Notes: generated by a model from the sequence alone, not told the origin. A stretch of DNA of 64,000 nt from Bacteroides propionicigenes (GCF_018390535.1 NZ_JAHBBW010000004.1:295575-359574); one strand, 5' to 3'; shown: positions 43,106-54,095, counted from the first letter of the stretch. Made by a program: numbers and translations.

Positions 43106-46100
43106 ATGAATAATAATTTGTTTAATCAGTTTATATGTAGACAAAAATACCATTTACCGGTAATAAAAATCTTTTTTATTTTATTTTTAACCAGTATATC
43201 TTCTGCTTACGCCTTTGAATCGGAATCGCATAAGTTAAAAGTCACAATCAATGATAAAAATATAACAGTTGCTAAAGCCATAGAAGAAATAGAGAGACAG
43301 ACAGAGTTACTATTTGTGTATGATAAAAATGAGATTGATACCAAACGCAAGATTTCTTTATCGGTAAAAGATGAAAGTGTTACTGTAACATTAAATAAAA
43401 TATTTGATGGAACAAATATTGGCTATCAAATAGTAGGTAAAAATATAATCCTTCAAGTAAAAGGTAGGCCCTCTGGCAATGGCTCAAATAAAAGACTAAT
43501 CATTAAGGGTAAAGTTGTTGATCAAAATGATGAACCAATTATTGGAGTGAATGTTATCGAGAAAGGAACTTCTAACGGAACAATCACTGATATTGATGGC
43601 AATTATACCTTAGAACTAGATAAACCAGCTAAATTAACATTCTCATATCTTGGATATAACACCAAAGAATTATCTGCTAATAAAGAAGGAACTTATTATA
43701 TTACCTTATTTGAAGATGCCAAGTTATTAGAAGAAGTAGTAGTTGTTGGATATGGTACAATGAAAAAAAGTGATGTAACAGGGTCTATATCTTCTGTTGA
43801 TATCGGAAATGTATCAGACAATCCAGTAGCTAGCGTTGATCAATTATTGAAAGGTCGTAGTGCAGGCGTCTATGCTAGTACTATGAGTTCAGAACCTGGT
43901 GGAACTACTAATGTTGTTATACGCGGTGCTAGTTCTTTAAGCGGGAATAATCAGCCGCTTTATGTAATTGACGGAATTCCTGTTGACGCCGTAACTGATG
44001 TACCCAATCCATTTGGTGATAATTATCAAGCTCCTACAAATGCATTATCTATGCTTAATCCTCAGGACATTGAAAGTATGGAAGTATTGAAAGATGCTTC
44101 AGCTACAGCAATATATGGCTCGAGAGGAGCAAATGGTGTTGTTCTTATTACAACTAAGAATGGTAAAGAAGGAAAGCTAAACATTAATATATCTTCATCT
44201 TTATCAATTAGCAATGTAATAAACAAAATTGATGTTCTTACTGGACCAGAATTCGCTCGGTATCGCAATGAAGCTCTGACAAATAGTGGGTCTGACATTA
44301 TCTACGATGGCGTTAACAACCCTTCACCAGATGAAGTGAATTGGATAAATTGGCAAGATGAGGTATTGCGCCAAGCTATCTCACAAGACCATCGTATTTC
44401 TATAAGTAGCGGAGATAAAAATTCATCTATTTTTATTTCAGGAGGATTCTCTGATAATCAAGGTATAATTGATAATACAGAGTACAAAAAGGCTGATTTC
44501 CGTATAAACTATAACAAGAAGTTCAATGATAGGCTTAAAGTCACTACAGCTATATCTTTTGCTAATATTGACGCTAATATGAGTGAAACTAATGGTAATG
44601 GAGGAAGTATGAACCGTAGTGCCATAAGATCAATGATCAGTAAAAGTCCCATAACAGATGTAATTTCTGATTATGACGAAGAAGATATGTTGGAAAACAA
44701 TCCTAAGAATTGGGTTACTGATTATACTGATGAAGGTAATGAAAACACCTTGAATATGAAGCTGGATTTACAATATGAAATCACAAAATGGCTTGATTAT
44801 CAAATTCGTACTGGATATAATTATCGACAAAAAGAACGCAGTCGTTACTATGGACGTACCATATATCCAGGAAAAAGTAATGATGGTTTGGCCGGGTATT
44901 CGAATATCAAAAATGTAGGTATTGTAGTAGAAAATCTTATTCATTTTAAGAACCTAAATTGGGGAAAGCACTCATTAGATGGAATTTTAGGAGCAACTTT
45001 TAGTCAGACTGATAATAAAACGTATTCTGTAAAAGCTTCTAAATTTCCAGATGATATATTAAGAGCAAATGATCTATCTTTGGCAGAAGTGTATAGTCCA
45101 TCGCATAACGACAGATATCAGTCACGTTTACTATCCTATTTAGCTAGAGTTAATTATCAATATAATTCACGTTATAGCTTAACCTTATCTTTCAGAGCTG
45201 ATGGATCTTCAAAATTTGCTCCAGGTAATAAGTTTAGTTACTTCCCTTCTGCAGCATTCGCTTGGCGTATCAATGAAGAAGAATTTATGAAAGATTTCAC
45301 GATGATATCAAACTTAAAATTACGCTTAGGATGGGGACAAACTGGTAATCAAGGTATTAATCCGTACGCAACTTTACCTGTTTATTCAAGTACTCAATAT
45401 ACTTATGGTAGCACGATTTCTAGCGGGTTATATATATCTAACTTGAAAAATTTACAGCTCAAATGGGAGAATTCTCAACAGACAAATCTAGGTATAGATG
45501 TAGGCTTCTTTAATAACCGATTAAACATTGTAGCTGACATATATAAAAAAAGAAGCAAAGATATGCTCATATATAAAAATCTACCTCCCTCAACAGGTTT
45601 CACTAAAACTTGGGTGAACTTTGGTGAGGTATCAAATAAAGGATTTGAATTATCTGTTGATGCCGCTTTAGTGAATACCAAATCATGGAATGTTAATTTG
45701 GGTGGAAGTTTCTCTTTAAATAGAAATAAAATTTCAAAATTAGGTCTCCCTGAATCACCTTATGGTTACGTCCAGTATTTTGGAACAAATATTCACAATG
45801 ATGGTGATATACAGTCTCCGGCTAATACCTTTATTGAAGGCAAACCTATAGGTCTGTTCTGGGGATATAAAACTGCCGGCGTATATCAAAGTGAAGATGA
45901 AATCAATGCCTGGATTGATCAAATGGAGAAAGCACAAGGTTCTAGAAATGAGAATTTTCTTTTTGGCGTTAAACCCAAACCTGGCGATATTATTTTTGTA
46001 GATCACAATAATGACGGTGAAATTAACCAATTAGATAAGCAAATTATTGGTAACCCTAACCCGGATTTTGTATGGGGAATTAATGGAGATATTAGTTTTA

Positions 46101-46558
46101 AGAATTTTAATTTGTCTTTCTTATTTAATGGTGTACAAGGACGCGATATTTTAAATGCTAATCTGAATCGTGAAACCACTTTAAGTGGGGATTATTATAA
46201 TATTCGTTCGAGTGCTTGGGAAGGACGTTGGACTGGACCTGGGACAAGCAATTATTATCCAAGGGCATATATGTCAATACCCTACAGAAATCAAGTCGTT
46301 GATCGTTGGGTTGAAGACGGCAGCTATATTCGTCTGTCAAATATAACCTTAGGATATACCTGGAAATTTAAGACATGCAAATATATACAAGATTTGAAGC
46401 TCTTCATTTCTGGAAATAACCTGCTGACATTTACTGATTATAGTGGATTCGATCCTGAGGTTGACAGCTTTGCTGGCGATTCTTCTAGAATGGGTATCGA
46501 TAATAATTCATATCCTAGTACTAAGAGTTGGCGATTTGGTATTAATATTAATTTTTAA
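43106..46558 (+). CDS. SusC-like TonB-dependent glycan transporter with STN domain
   Basis: 1150 residues. Signal peptide (FFILFLTSISSAYAF, about 20-40). The STN domain spans about 45-115 (LKVTINDKNITVAKAIEEIE, then LLFVYDKNEID), which links the receptor to the FecR anti-sigma. A carboxypeptidase-regulatory-like domain is at about 128-210 (IKGKVVDQNDEPIIGVNVIE). The plug starts at EVVVVGYGTMKKSDVTGSIS and includes the SusC signature ATAIYGSRGANGVVLITTKN. The barrel ends in SWRFGININF. It should import oligosaccharides across the outer membrane, using TonB energy, together with the SusD protein encoded 11 bp downstream. Confidence 0.95.
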   Translation: MNNNLFNQFICRQKYHLPVIKIFFILFLTSISSAYAFESESHKLKVTINDKNITVAKAIEEIERQTELLFVYDKNEIDTKRKISLSVKDESVTVTLNKIFDGTNIGYQIVGKNIILQVKGRPSGNGSNKRLIIKGKVVDQNDEPIIGVNVIEKGTSNGTITDIDGNYTLELDKPAKLTFSYLGYNTKELSANKEGTYYITLFEDAKLLEEVVVVGYGTMKKSDVTGSISSVDIGNVSDNPVASVDQLLKGRSAGVYASTMSSEPGGTTNVVIRGASSLSGNNQPLYVIDGIPVDAVTDVPNPFGDNYQAPTNALSMLNPQDIESMEVLKDASATAIYGSRGANGVVLITTKNGKEGKLNINISSSLSISNVINKIDVLTGPEFARYRNEALTNSGSDIIYDGVNNPSPDEVNWINWQDEVLRQAISQDHRISISSGDKNSSIFISGGFSDNQGIIDNTEYKKADFRINYNKKFNDRLKVTTAISFANIDANMSETNGNGGSMNRSAIRSMISKSPITDVISDYDEEDMLENNPKNWVTDYTDEGNENTLNMKLDLQYEITKWLDYQIRTGYNYRQKERSRYYGRTIYPGKSNDGLAGYSNIKNVGIVVENLIHFKNLNWGKHSLDGILGATFSQTDNKTYSVKASKFPDDILRANDLSLAEVYSPSHNDRYQSRLLSYLARVNYQYNSRYSLTLSFRADGSSKFAPGNKFSYFPSAAFAWRINEEEFMKDFTMISNLKLRLGWGQTGNQGINPYATLPVYSSTQYTYGSTISSGLYISNLKNLQLKWENSQQTNLGIDVGFFNNRLNIVADIYKKRSKDMLIYKNLPPSTGFTKTWVNFGEVSNKGFELSVDAALVNTKSWNVNLGGSFSLNRNKISKLGLPESPYGYVQYFGTNIHNDGDIQSPANTFIEGKPIGLFWGYKTAGVYQSEDEINAWIDQMEKAQGSRNENFLFGVKPKPGDIIFVDHNNDGEINQLDKQIIGNPNPDFVWGINGDISFKNFNLSFLFNGVQGRDILNANLNRETTLSGDYYNIRSSAWEGRWTGPGTSNYYPRAYMSIPYRNQVVDRWVEDGSYIRLSNITLGYTWKFKTCKYIQDLKLFISGNNLLTFTDYSGFDPEVDSFAGDSSRMGIDNNSYPSTKSWRFGININF

Positions 46559-46569
46559 TCTTGAATAAT

Positions 46570-48174
46570 ATGAAAACTAATTTATATAAAGTTTGCTTGT
46601 TAGTAGTTTCCTTCTGCTTAGTATCTTGTGAAGGTCTACTTGATGAAAAAATATATGATTTTCGTACAGAATCTAACTTCTATAAAACGGAAGCAGATTT
46701 TTTTACTGCTATAACTGGAGCATATGCTGGGCTTCAAGAACATAATTATTTTCGAAATGTATACTTTAGTCTTTTAGAAGGCTGTACAGGACAAACTACT
46801 AATAATGCCGGTAGTAAGGAAAGATATACAAAAACCTACACCTCCACTTATGGAGATGTACAAAATCTTTGGAAATGCGTATATGCTAATATTAATATAT
46901 GCAATGATATAATTTTAGGTATTAGCAACAATACTGAGGTTTCTGATGATATTAAGAATGCTTATATTGGAGAAGCTAAATTCTTGCGTGCTATGGATTA
47001 TTTCAATTTGGTCAGAATTTATGGTGCATTACCTTTAAGACAAGAACCATCTCAAGGCTTCGCCAATGCATTTATGGAGCGTACATCAGAGGAAGAGGTT
47101 TATGACTTGATTATTGATGATTTAAAATTTGCCATGAGTGTTCTTCCTGATAAAAGTCCTGATGCAGGTAGAGCTACCAAAGGTGCTGCAACAGGTTTGT
47201 TAGCAAAAGTCTATCTTACATTAGCATCGACTTCTAAATATGAAGAAAATATAAATAAGCGCTATGCTTTTGCGTCAAATTCTATTCAAAAGTATTATAC
47301 TTACGCTCGTGATTACGCTTTAACTATAGTAGAGTCTGAACAATATAGCCTATTAGAGGATTATAGCTATCTTTGGGATTTAAAGCATGAGAATTCTAAA
47401 GAATCATTGTTTGAAGTACAATTTATACGTCAATCAACAGGAAATGGTATGAATATCCCTCAACTGATTATGCCATCTGCTTCAGGTCGTTGTGGGCTAA
47501 AAGGAAATGGCTGGTCTTCATACCGTAGCACAAAGTATGCTTATGATGAATTTGATAAAGGAGATTATCGCATAGAATCTACCTTTCTTGGAGGTGCTGA
47601 TGGCATTTGGGAAAAATTGACTAATGGTATTCCAAATGGTAAAACTGGTAAATGTTATCCAGCTAGTAAAACAGGTACCACCCAGTGGCCTTTGTTGGGA
47701 AAATACCAGGATCCGTTTGCTGATACTGCTAATAATCATGAATGTAATTTTATATATCTTAGATATGCAGATATTTTATTGATATTGGCAGAGGCAGAAA
47801 ATGAAATTAATCCACTATCAGATGTTGCTTATGATGCCATCAATAAAGTTAGAGCACGTGCTAGACTTGCCGGGTCAACAGTAAATGCAATCCCTGCCGA
47901 TTATGAAAATATATCTTCACAAGATGAATTTAGGCAGTTAGTATGGAAAGAAAGACGATTAGAGCTAAATTCAGAGTGTCACTTATGGTATGATTTAATA
48001 CGTACAGGTCAGTATAAAATATATTTAGACGCGTATAATGCACATCCTCAGAACACTGCTAAAGATATTGAAATGCCATTCTACGAAAGAAATTTATTAT
48101 TTCCAATCCCTGCCGATGAGATTAGTAATAATGAATCCATCTCTATATCAGATCAAAATCCAGGACATGTATAA
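46570..48174 (+). CDS. SusD-like surface glycan-binding lipoprotein
   Basis: 534 residues from the ATG at 46570; the frame could open earlier at a TTG. Lipoprotein signal with lipobox LVSC, Cys20. TPR-like helical SusD fold: YKTEADFFTAITGAYAGLQE, AYIGEAKFLRAMDYFNLVRI, ATKGAATGLLAKVYLTLAS, then the C-terminal RYADILLILAEAENEI, WKERRLELNSECHLWYDLIR and PIPADEI. It should cap the SusC transporter and bind the glycan at the cell surface. No separate SusE/F-type binding protein follows. Confidence 0.93.
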   Translation: MKTNLYKVCLLVVSFCLVSCEGLLDEKIYDFRTESNFYKTEADFFTAITGAYAGLQEHNYFRNVYFSLLEGCTGQTTNNAGSKERYTKTYTSTYGDVQNLWKCVYANINICNDIILGISNNTEVSDDIKNAYIGEAKFLRAMDYFNLVRIYGALPLRQEPSQGFANAFMERTSEEEVYDLIIDDLKFAMSVLPDKSPDAGRATKGAATGLLAKVYLTLASTSKYEENINKRYAFASNSIQKYYTYARDYALTIVESEQYSLLEDYSYLWDLKHENSKESLFEVQFIRQSTGNGMNIPQLIMPSASGRCGLKGNGWSSYRSTKYAYDEFDKGDYRIESTFLGGADGIWEKLTNGIPNGKTGKCYPASKTGTTQWPLLGKYQDPFADTANNHECNFIYLRYADILLILAEAENEINPLSDVAYDAINKVRARARLAGSTVNAIPADYENISSQDEFRQLVWKERRLELNSECHLWYDLIRTGQYKIYLDAYNAHPQNTAKDIEMPFYERNLLFPIPADEISNNESISISDQNPGHV

Positions 48175-48196
48175 TCCTATTAATAGTAAAGTTACA

Positions 48197-50263
48197 ATGA
48201 ATAAAACTAAAAATATTCGATATATCCTATTATTATTTTTTATAGGCTTTGCTAACTCTAGCTGGGGCCAGACTTATGAATATAATTTGTGTGACCAATC
48301 AAATGATATTGTTACCCATTTGAATCGTGTATCAGCTGAAATTACGAACAATTCTCTTTCTAAAATAAAAACTCGTGATGATTGGGAACAAGTCCGTAGT
48401 CAATACTATAGAAATTTTGTAGAAATGATGGGAATTGAAGAGTTCCTTAACGACAAGTTGACTAATAGAAAGGTGAATTATAAATTAGTAGGTAAAATTC
48501 AAATGGATGGATATCATATTCAAAAATTATGGTTTGAATCTTTTCCCGGCTTACATGTGCCTGCAAATGTATACATTCCAAATAATATTGTTGGAAAAGC
48601 ACCTGCTATTGTTTATTTGAATGGGCATAATAGCCTACAAAAAGTAGGATATCAAAGCCATGCGCATCGATTTGCAAAGTGTGGTTACATTTGCATCATT
48701 TTTGAGACATTAGAATTAGGTGAAACTCAAGGAATACATCGTGGAGAGCAGTTCCATAATAATTTTAATTGGTATAGTAGAGGATATTCTTCTGGTAGCA
48801 TAGAATTAATAAACTCAATATGTGCTGTAGATATTTTATGTCAGATGCCTCAGGTTGATACCAATCGCATTGGTGCTACTGGGATATCCGGTGGTGGAGC
48901 TTACTCTTTTTATCTAGCAGCTGTGGACAATAGAATAAAAGCTGTTGCACCAGTTTGCGGCGGTTCAACGTTAGAGTCACATATTGGGCAACGAACAATA
49001 GACCAGGCATGTGATTGCATGACTCCCACAAATACTTATTTATGGGACTATTCAGATATAGGCGCACTTATAGCTCCCCGCCCTATGTTGATTGCACAGG
49101 CAGATAAAGATTGGTATTTTTCTCTTGATGCTGTAAAAAAAATGTATGGCAAAATCAAGACGATCTATGACATATATAACAATCTTGATCAACTATCTTT
49201 ATTGGTCACTCCTGGTGCACATGCGTATCATGAACTATCATTAGTAAATATCATTAATTTTTTCAATAAACACTTTAATAATGGTGCATCGAATTATGAT
49301 AAATTAGCTGATATCGATAAAGAAGAGTTGCCCGTTCTATCTGAAGAAGAGTTATCTGTTTTTGGTAACAATATTCCTAAAAATGATATTCATGGAGTTA
49401 TTCAAGATGTTTTCACTAAAAAAGCATCAATTCCTACATTGAATAGCATAACCGAATTGACTAAATATAGAGATAATGTGAAAGAGAAACTCCTTGAAAA
49501 ATCTTTTTTAGCATTTCCTGAAGACACAATTCCATTTAATGTTAAACATACTTATTCAGCAGAAAATGCTGATAAACCATGGAGAATTTATGTATCGTTA
49601 GATGAGTATACATTTTGTACTGAGAAAGATTGGAGACTCAAAATTACTTTATATCGTAACCCCCAAAAAACTAAAAGAGACCTGCTAGTTTTACTTAAGC
49701 ATCCAACAGAAACAACCAAAGAAGCTCTAAAACGTGTTTCTCCATTAAAAGGGAAATATGATATAGCTATTTTTGAAACAAGAGGAGTAGGAGATACGGG
49801 ATGGAATTCATCTCTTGACAGATTTGTTAGAAGAGCGGCTGCTTGGACAGGAAGAACAGTGGCTTCAATGCGCATATATGATACATTGAGATGTTTATCA
49901 TTCATACGCAATTATTTCAATAATGCTTATACAAATATCAGTATTGGAGCATCTAATGAAATGTGTGTAGTGGCCATGTATACCGCTCTAATGGATGGAA
50001 ATGTGCAAAATTTATTAATGATGAATCCGCCTAGATCTCAAGATACAGTATCGGAAAACTTAGGAGAATCATTCGAGATACTAAATAGTTTGCAGATAAT
50101 TGATTTACCACAATTAGCAGGAGCCCTCTATCCTATAGGCATGCAATTTGTCGGCGAATATCCTTCCAGTTATGAGTGGGCAAAACAACTATATAAGAGA
50201 TTTGGCTATGAAAATAAATTCTGTAAGATTAAGGATGTTAGCCAATTTGTGACAGAATTTTAA
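48197..50263 (+). CDS. Exported esterase with two alpha/beta-hydrolase domains (AXE-like)
   Basis: 688 residues from the ATG at 48197, which gives a clean signal peptide (NIRYILLLFFIGFANSSWGQ). The longer frame overlaps susD and is rejected. Domain 1 (about 90-365) is like acetyl-xylan-esterase/dipeptidyl-type hydrolases: nucleophile S231 in GISGGGAYS, acid near D303/D305 (QADKDWYF), and His in PGAHAYHE. Domain 2 (about 440-680) repeats the fold but has GASNEM where the nucleophile elbow would be, and may be inactive. It probably removes ester groups from the PUL's target glycan in the periplasm. Substrate unknown. Confidence 0.75.
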   Translation: MNKTKNIRYILLLFFIGFANSSWGQTYEYNLCDQSNDIVTHLNRVSAEITNNSLSKIKTRDDWEQVRSQYYRNFVEMMGIEEFLNDKLTNRKVNYKLVGKIQMDGYHIQKLWFESFPGLHVPANVYIPNNIVGKAPAIVYLNGHNSLQKVGYQSHAHRFAKCGYICIIFETLELGETQGIHRGEQFHNNFNWYSRGYSSGSIELINSICAVDILCQMPQVDTNRIGATGISGGGAYSFYLAAVDNRIKAVAPVCGGSTLESHIGQRTIDQACDCMTPTNTYLWDYSDIGALIAPRPMLIAQADKDWYFSLDAVKKMYGKIKTIYDIYNNLDQLSLLVTPGAHAYHELSLVNIINFFNKHFNNGASNYDKLADIDKEELPVLSEEELSVFGNNIPKNDIHGVIQDVFTKKASIPTLNSITELTKYRDNVKEKLLEKSFLAFPEDTIPFNVKHTYSAENADKPWRIYVSLDEYTFCTEKDWRLKITLYRNPQKTKRDLLVLLKHPTETTKEALKRVSPLKGKYDIAIFETRGVGDTGWNSSLDRFVRRAAAWTGRTVASMRIYDTLRCLSFIRNYFNNAYTNISIGASNEMCVVAMYTALMDGNVQNLLMMNPPRSQDTVSENLGESFEILNSLQIIDLPQLAGALYPIGMQFVGEYPSSYEWAKQLYKRFGYENKFCKIKDVSQFVTEF

Positions 50264-50342
50264 ATAGTATTAGTCCAATAAGATAATATTAATCAAATTA
50301 ATAAATACTTTATATTTTTATTAAATTAGACATAAAGTTACT

Positions 50343-52787
50343 ATGATGAAATATAGTTATAAAAGTTCTATTCACATAACAAAGAAATATTACACTGTTA
50401 TTTTAGTGTCTTTATTTTGTTTAACTCCACAACTGCTGTTCGGAAAAAACGATATATATAAAAAAGATTGGATTGATTTAAACAAAAATGGAGTTAAGGA
50501 TGTGTATGAAAATAAATCAGCTCATATTGATGCTCGTATCCAAGATTTATTAGGTCAAATGACATTAGAAGAAAAAAGTTGTCAGTTAGCCACCCTTTAT
50601 GGTTTTGGACGCGTGCTTAAAGATTCTTTACCTACTGAAAGATGGAATAATGAAATATGGAAAGATGGTATCGCTAATATTGATGAACAACTAAATGGAA
50701 TTGGAGCAGGCAACCGTAGAAATCCACATCTAATTTATCCTTTTAGCAAACACGTTGAATGTATAAATATCATTCAACGTTGGTTTATTGAAAATACACG
50801 ATTAGGTATCCCCGTTGATTTTTCCAATGAAGGTATTCATGGGCTAAACCATGTCAAGGCAACTCCTTTACCAGCTCCTATTGGTATCGGTTCTACTTGG
50901 AATCGAGAATTAGTACACCAAGCAGGTACAATAGTTGGAAAAGAGGCTAAACTGCTTGGATATACAAATGTATATGCACCTATCCTAGATGTCGCACGTG
51001 ACCCACGTTGGGGTAGAATAGTAGAGTCATACGGTGAAGATCCATATCTGATTAGTGAACTTGGAATAAAAATGGCAGCAGGTATACAAGAACAAAATGT
51101 TGCAGCTACATTGAAACATTTTGCAGCATATAGTATGCCTAAAGGTGGCCGTGATGCTGCCGTACGTACAGACCCACATATATCCCCACGTGAACTTCAT
51201 GAAATACATTTGTATCCCTTTAAAAAAGTAATACAAACAGTAAAGCCTAAAGGTATTATGAGCAGTTATAACGATTGGGATGGTGTGCCTGTTACTGCAA
51301 GCCATTATTTTCTAACCGAATTATTAAGACAAGAGTATGGATTTCAAGGATATGTTGTAAGTGATAGTGAAGCTGTTGAATATGTATACTCAAAACACCA
51401 TGTGGCTGATACTTATCAAGAAGCTGTTCGCCAAGTTGCTGAAGCTGGTCTAAATGTTCGTACTAATTTTTCACACCCTAAGAATTATATTTTAGAAATC
51501 CGCCAATTAGTCAAGGAGGGCAAACTTTCCATGAAAACAGTAGATCGTCTTGTTGCTGATGTTTTGCGGGTTAAATTCGAACTGGGACTATTTGATTCTC
51601 CTTATGTGAAAAATCCTAAGGATGCTGATAAATTCGTAGGAGCTGAATTAAACAAAGATTTTGCCCTAAAAATACAACAACAATCCTTGGTTCTATTAAA
51701 AAATGATAATCAATTACTTCCATTGGATAGAAATAATATACAAAAAATTCTAATAACAGGTCCGTTGGCAAAAGAGACAAATTACATGGTTAGTCGTTAT
51801 GGTCCCCAAAAATTAGAAAACATAACCGTATATGATGGTATTAAGTCTTTATGTGGAGAAAATATCAAGATAGCTTATGCTAAAGGCTGCGATGTAAGGG
51901 ATGCGAATTGGCCTGAAAGTGAACTTTTTCCATCTCAGTTATCTGTTAAAGAGCAAAATGATATAAATGAAGCAGTAAAGGCTGCTCAATCCTCTGATGT
52001 AATAATCGCTGTTTTGGGAGAAGATGAAAATTGTGTTGGTGAAAGTAAATCGCGTACATCTCTAGACCTCCCGGGGAAACAGCAGATTTTGCTAGAGGCA
52101 TTGCATAAAACCGGAAAACCGATTGTCCTAGTTTTGATTAATGGTAGACCTCTCACTATTAATTGGGCAAATCGATATATTCCTTCTATTCTAGAGGCAT
52201 GGTTTCCCGGTCAGCAAGGAGGTACAGCTATTGCTCAAACGCTTTTTGGAGACTATAATCCTGGTGGACATTTGACTGTTACTTTCCCAAAGAGTGTTGG
52301 TCAAATAGAATACAATTTTCCATATAAACCAAATTCACAAGCTGGACAAAATCTAAAAGGCGATGATAATGGTTCAGGACGAACAAGAGTGCTTGGTACT
52401 CTTTATCCTTTTGGACATGGGTTGAGTTACACCACATTTGATTATAGCAACTTACAAATATTACAGCCAACCTATAACTCTCAAAGTCCCATCACAATCA
52501 AAGTTTCTGTAACTAACACAGGAACGCGCAAAGGTGATGAAGTTGTTCAGTTGTATATCAAAGATAAAATAAGTAGTGTTACTACATACGAATCTGTTTT
52601 ACGTGGTTTTGAGCGTATATCATTATTACCTAAGGAAACCAAAACAGTTACGTTTAAGCTGAATCCTGAAGATCTCATGATTTTAGATAAAAATATGAAT
52701 TGGTGCATAGAACCTGGAGAATTTGAAGTCATGATAGGTCACTCATCTGAAGATATTCAAATATCCAAGAGTTTTTTCATAAAATAA
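50343..52787 (+). CDS. Glycoside hydrolase family 3
   Basis: 814 residues. Signal peptide about 1-35 (TVILVSLFCLTPQLLFG). The GH3 N-terminal barrel has DVARDPRWGRIVESYGEDPY, KHFAAY and the nucleophile D341 in GYVVSDSEAVEY. The C-terminal alpha/beta sandwich (QQSLVLLKNDNQLLPLD onward) and an FnIII-like domain (GDEVVQLYIKD to about 775) complete the usual three-domain plan. The specificity (beta-glucosidase, beta-xylosidase or other exo-beta enzyme) is not decided by motifs. It follows the esterase by 79 bp. Confidence 0.9.
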   Translation: MMKYSYKSSIHITKKYYTVILVSLFCLTPQLLFGKNDIYKKDWIDLNKNGVKDVYENKSAHIDARIQDLLGQMTLEEKSCQLATLYGFGRVLKDSLPTERWNNEIWKDGIANIDEQLNGIGAGNRRNPHLIYPFSKHVECINIIQRWFIENTRLGIPVDFSNEGIHGLNHVKATPLPAPIGIGSTWNRELVHQAGTIVGKEAKLLGYTNVYAPILDVARDPRWGRIVESYGEDPYLISELGIKMAAGIQEQNVAATLKHFAAYSMPKGGRDAAVRTDPHISPRELHEIHLYPFKKVIQTVKPKGIMSSYNDWDGVPVTASHYFLTELLRQEYGFQGYVVSDSEAVEYVYSKHHVADTYQEAVRQVAEAGLNVRTNFSHPKNYILEIRQLVKEGKLSMKTVDRLVADVLRVKFELGLFDSPYVKNPKDADKFVGAELNKDFALKIQQQSLVLLKNDNQLLPLDRNNIQKILITGPLAKETNYMVSRYGPQKLENITVYDGIKSLCGENIKIAYAKGCDVRDANWPESELFPSQLSVKEQNDINEAVKAAQSSDVIIAVLGEDENCVGESKSRTSLDLPGKQQILLEALHKTGKPIVLVLINGRPLTINWANRYIPSILEAWFPGQQGGTAIAQTLFGDYNPGGHLTVTFPKSVGQIEYNFPYKPNSQAGQNLKGDDNGSGRTRVLGTLYPFGHGLSYTTFDYSNLQILQPTYNSQSPITIKVSVTNTGTRKGDEVVQLYIKDKISSVTTYESVLRGFERISLLPKETKTVTFKLNPEDLMILDKNMNWCIEPGEFEVMIGHSSEDIQISKSFFIK

Positions 52788-52871
52788 GCAATAAGTTACA
52801 ATTGAATTTACCTTACAAATTAGCTATATAACCGAAATTAGTTTATAAATTCCTTATTTAATAATTTTAGA

Positions 52872-54095
52872 ATGAATAAATATTTTAAACTCTTATCTCT
52901 GTTGATTATATGTGGTGCATGTGATAAAACTCCACAAATAGTTGATACAATAGAAGATAATTTTGAATTTGCAGATCAGCAATTGAGATATGCAATATCT
53001 CAAATAGATAGTACGACTGTTAACTTTACAAAGGAAGAAATTGAAAAACAATTAGTTTGTCCTCGCAGCATTAATACAGAAAACAAATTAATCATGATTC
53101 CATCAAAGGATTGGTGTAGTGGCTTTTTTCCTGGAGAACTATGGTATATGTATGAATATACTGGAAATGATTATTGGCGTAAAGCTGCAGAAAAGTATAC
53201 TGCACATATTGAGCGTGAAAAGTTTAATGGAAAAACTCATGATATGGGGTTCAAAATCTATTGTAGTTTTGGAAATGGGTATCGCTTAACTCAAAATGAA
53301 GCTTATAAAAATATCATGATTAAAGCGGCTGAGACTTTGATTATTCGATACAACCCAAATGTTGGATGCACCCGTTCATGGAATCATCATAAACATAAAT
53401 GGCAATTCCCTGTAATTATTGACAATATGATGAATCTTGAGCTGTTATTTTGGGCATATAATCAAACTAAAGATAAAACATTCTATGATATTGCAGTAAG
53501 TCATGCTCGCACTACTTTGAAGAATCATTTTAGAAATGATTTCAGCTCTTATCATGTAATAGACTATGATACTATAACAGGTGAAGTATTAAAACGTAAT
53601 ACTCATCAGGGCTTTTCGGATGAATCCGCATGGGCTAGAGGGCAAGCTTGGGGATTATATGGTTACACAATGTGTTATAGAGAAACTCACATACCAGAGT
53701 TCTTAGAACAAGCAAAGAAAATAGCAAATTATATTTATACGCATAAAAATCTTCCAAGTGATAAAATTCCGTACTGGGATTTTAATGCTCCAAATATTCC
53801 TAATGAAGTTCGTGACGTTTCTTCTGCAACAGTCATAGCAAGTGCGCTTTATGAACTTTCTAAATATGATACGAAAAAATCAGAAAAGTATATTTCTTGG
53901 GCTGATACAATTATTAATAATTTAACAAATACTTATCGTGCTAATTTGGCTCAAAGTTATGGGTTCTTATTATTACATAGTACAGGTTCAGCTCCTCATG
54001 ATTCTGAAGTAGATGTTCCTCTTGTATATGCCGATTATTATTTCCTTGAAGCTCTACTTAGAAGACAACAGCTTACAACCGTACCAAAAAGTTGA
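52872..54095 (+). CDS. Glycoside hydrolase family 88 (unsaturated glucuronyl hydrolase-like) lipoprotein
   Basis: 407 residues with an N-terminal lipoprotein-like signal (LLIICGAC, Cys17). An (alpha/alpha)6 barrel with the GH88 landmarks: DWCSGFFPGELWYMYEYTG, HDMGF with D124, IIDNMMNLELLFWA with D184, and DESAWARGQAWGLYGYTM. GH88 enzymes hydrate the unsaturated uronic acid left by polysaccharide lyases and so release it. The Asp pair needed is present. No lyase gene occurs in the window, so the lyase must be elsewhere or the enzyme acts on another uronide. Last gene of the PUL. Confidence 0.88.
   Translation: MNKYFKLLSLLIICGACDKTPQIVDTIEDNFEFADQQLRYAISQIDSTTVNFTKEEIEKQLVCPRSINTENKLIMIPSKDWCSGFFPGELWYMYEYTGNDYWRKAAEKYTAHIEREKFNGKTHDMGFKIYCSFGNGYRLTQNEAYKNIMIKAAETLIIRYNPNVGCTRSWNHHKHKWQFPVIIDNMMNLELLFWAYNQTKDKTFYDIAVSHARTTLKNHFRNDFSSYHVIDYDTITGEVLKRNTHQGFSDESAWARGQAWGLYGYTMCYRETHIPEFLEQAKKIANYIYTHKNLPSDKIPYWDFNAPNIPNEVRDVSSATVIASALYELSKYDTKKSEKYISWADTIINNLTNTYRANLAQSYGFLLLHSTGSAPHDSEVDVPLVYADYYFLEALLRRQQLTTVPKS

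Noticed and set aside
48038..48196. N-terminal extension of the esterase overlapping susD
   Set aside because: Composition is non-coding-like and it hides the signal peptide that starts at 48197.
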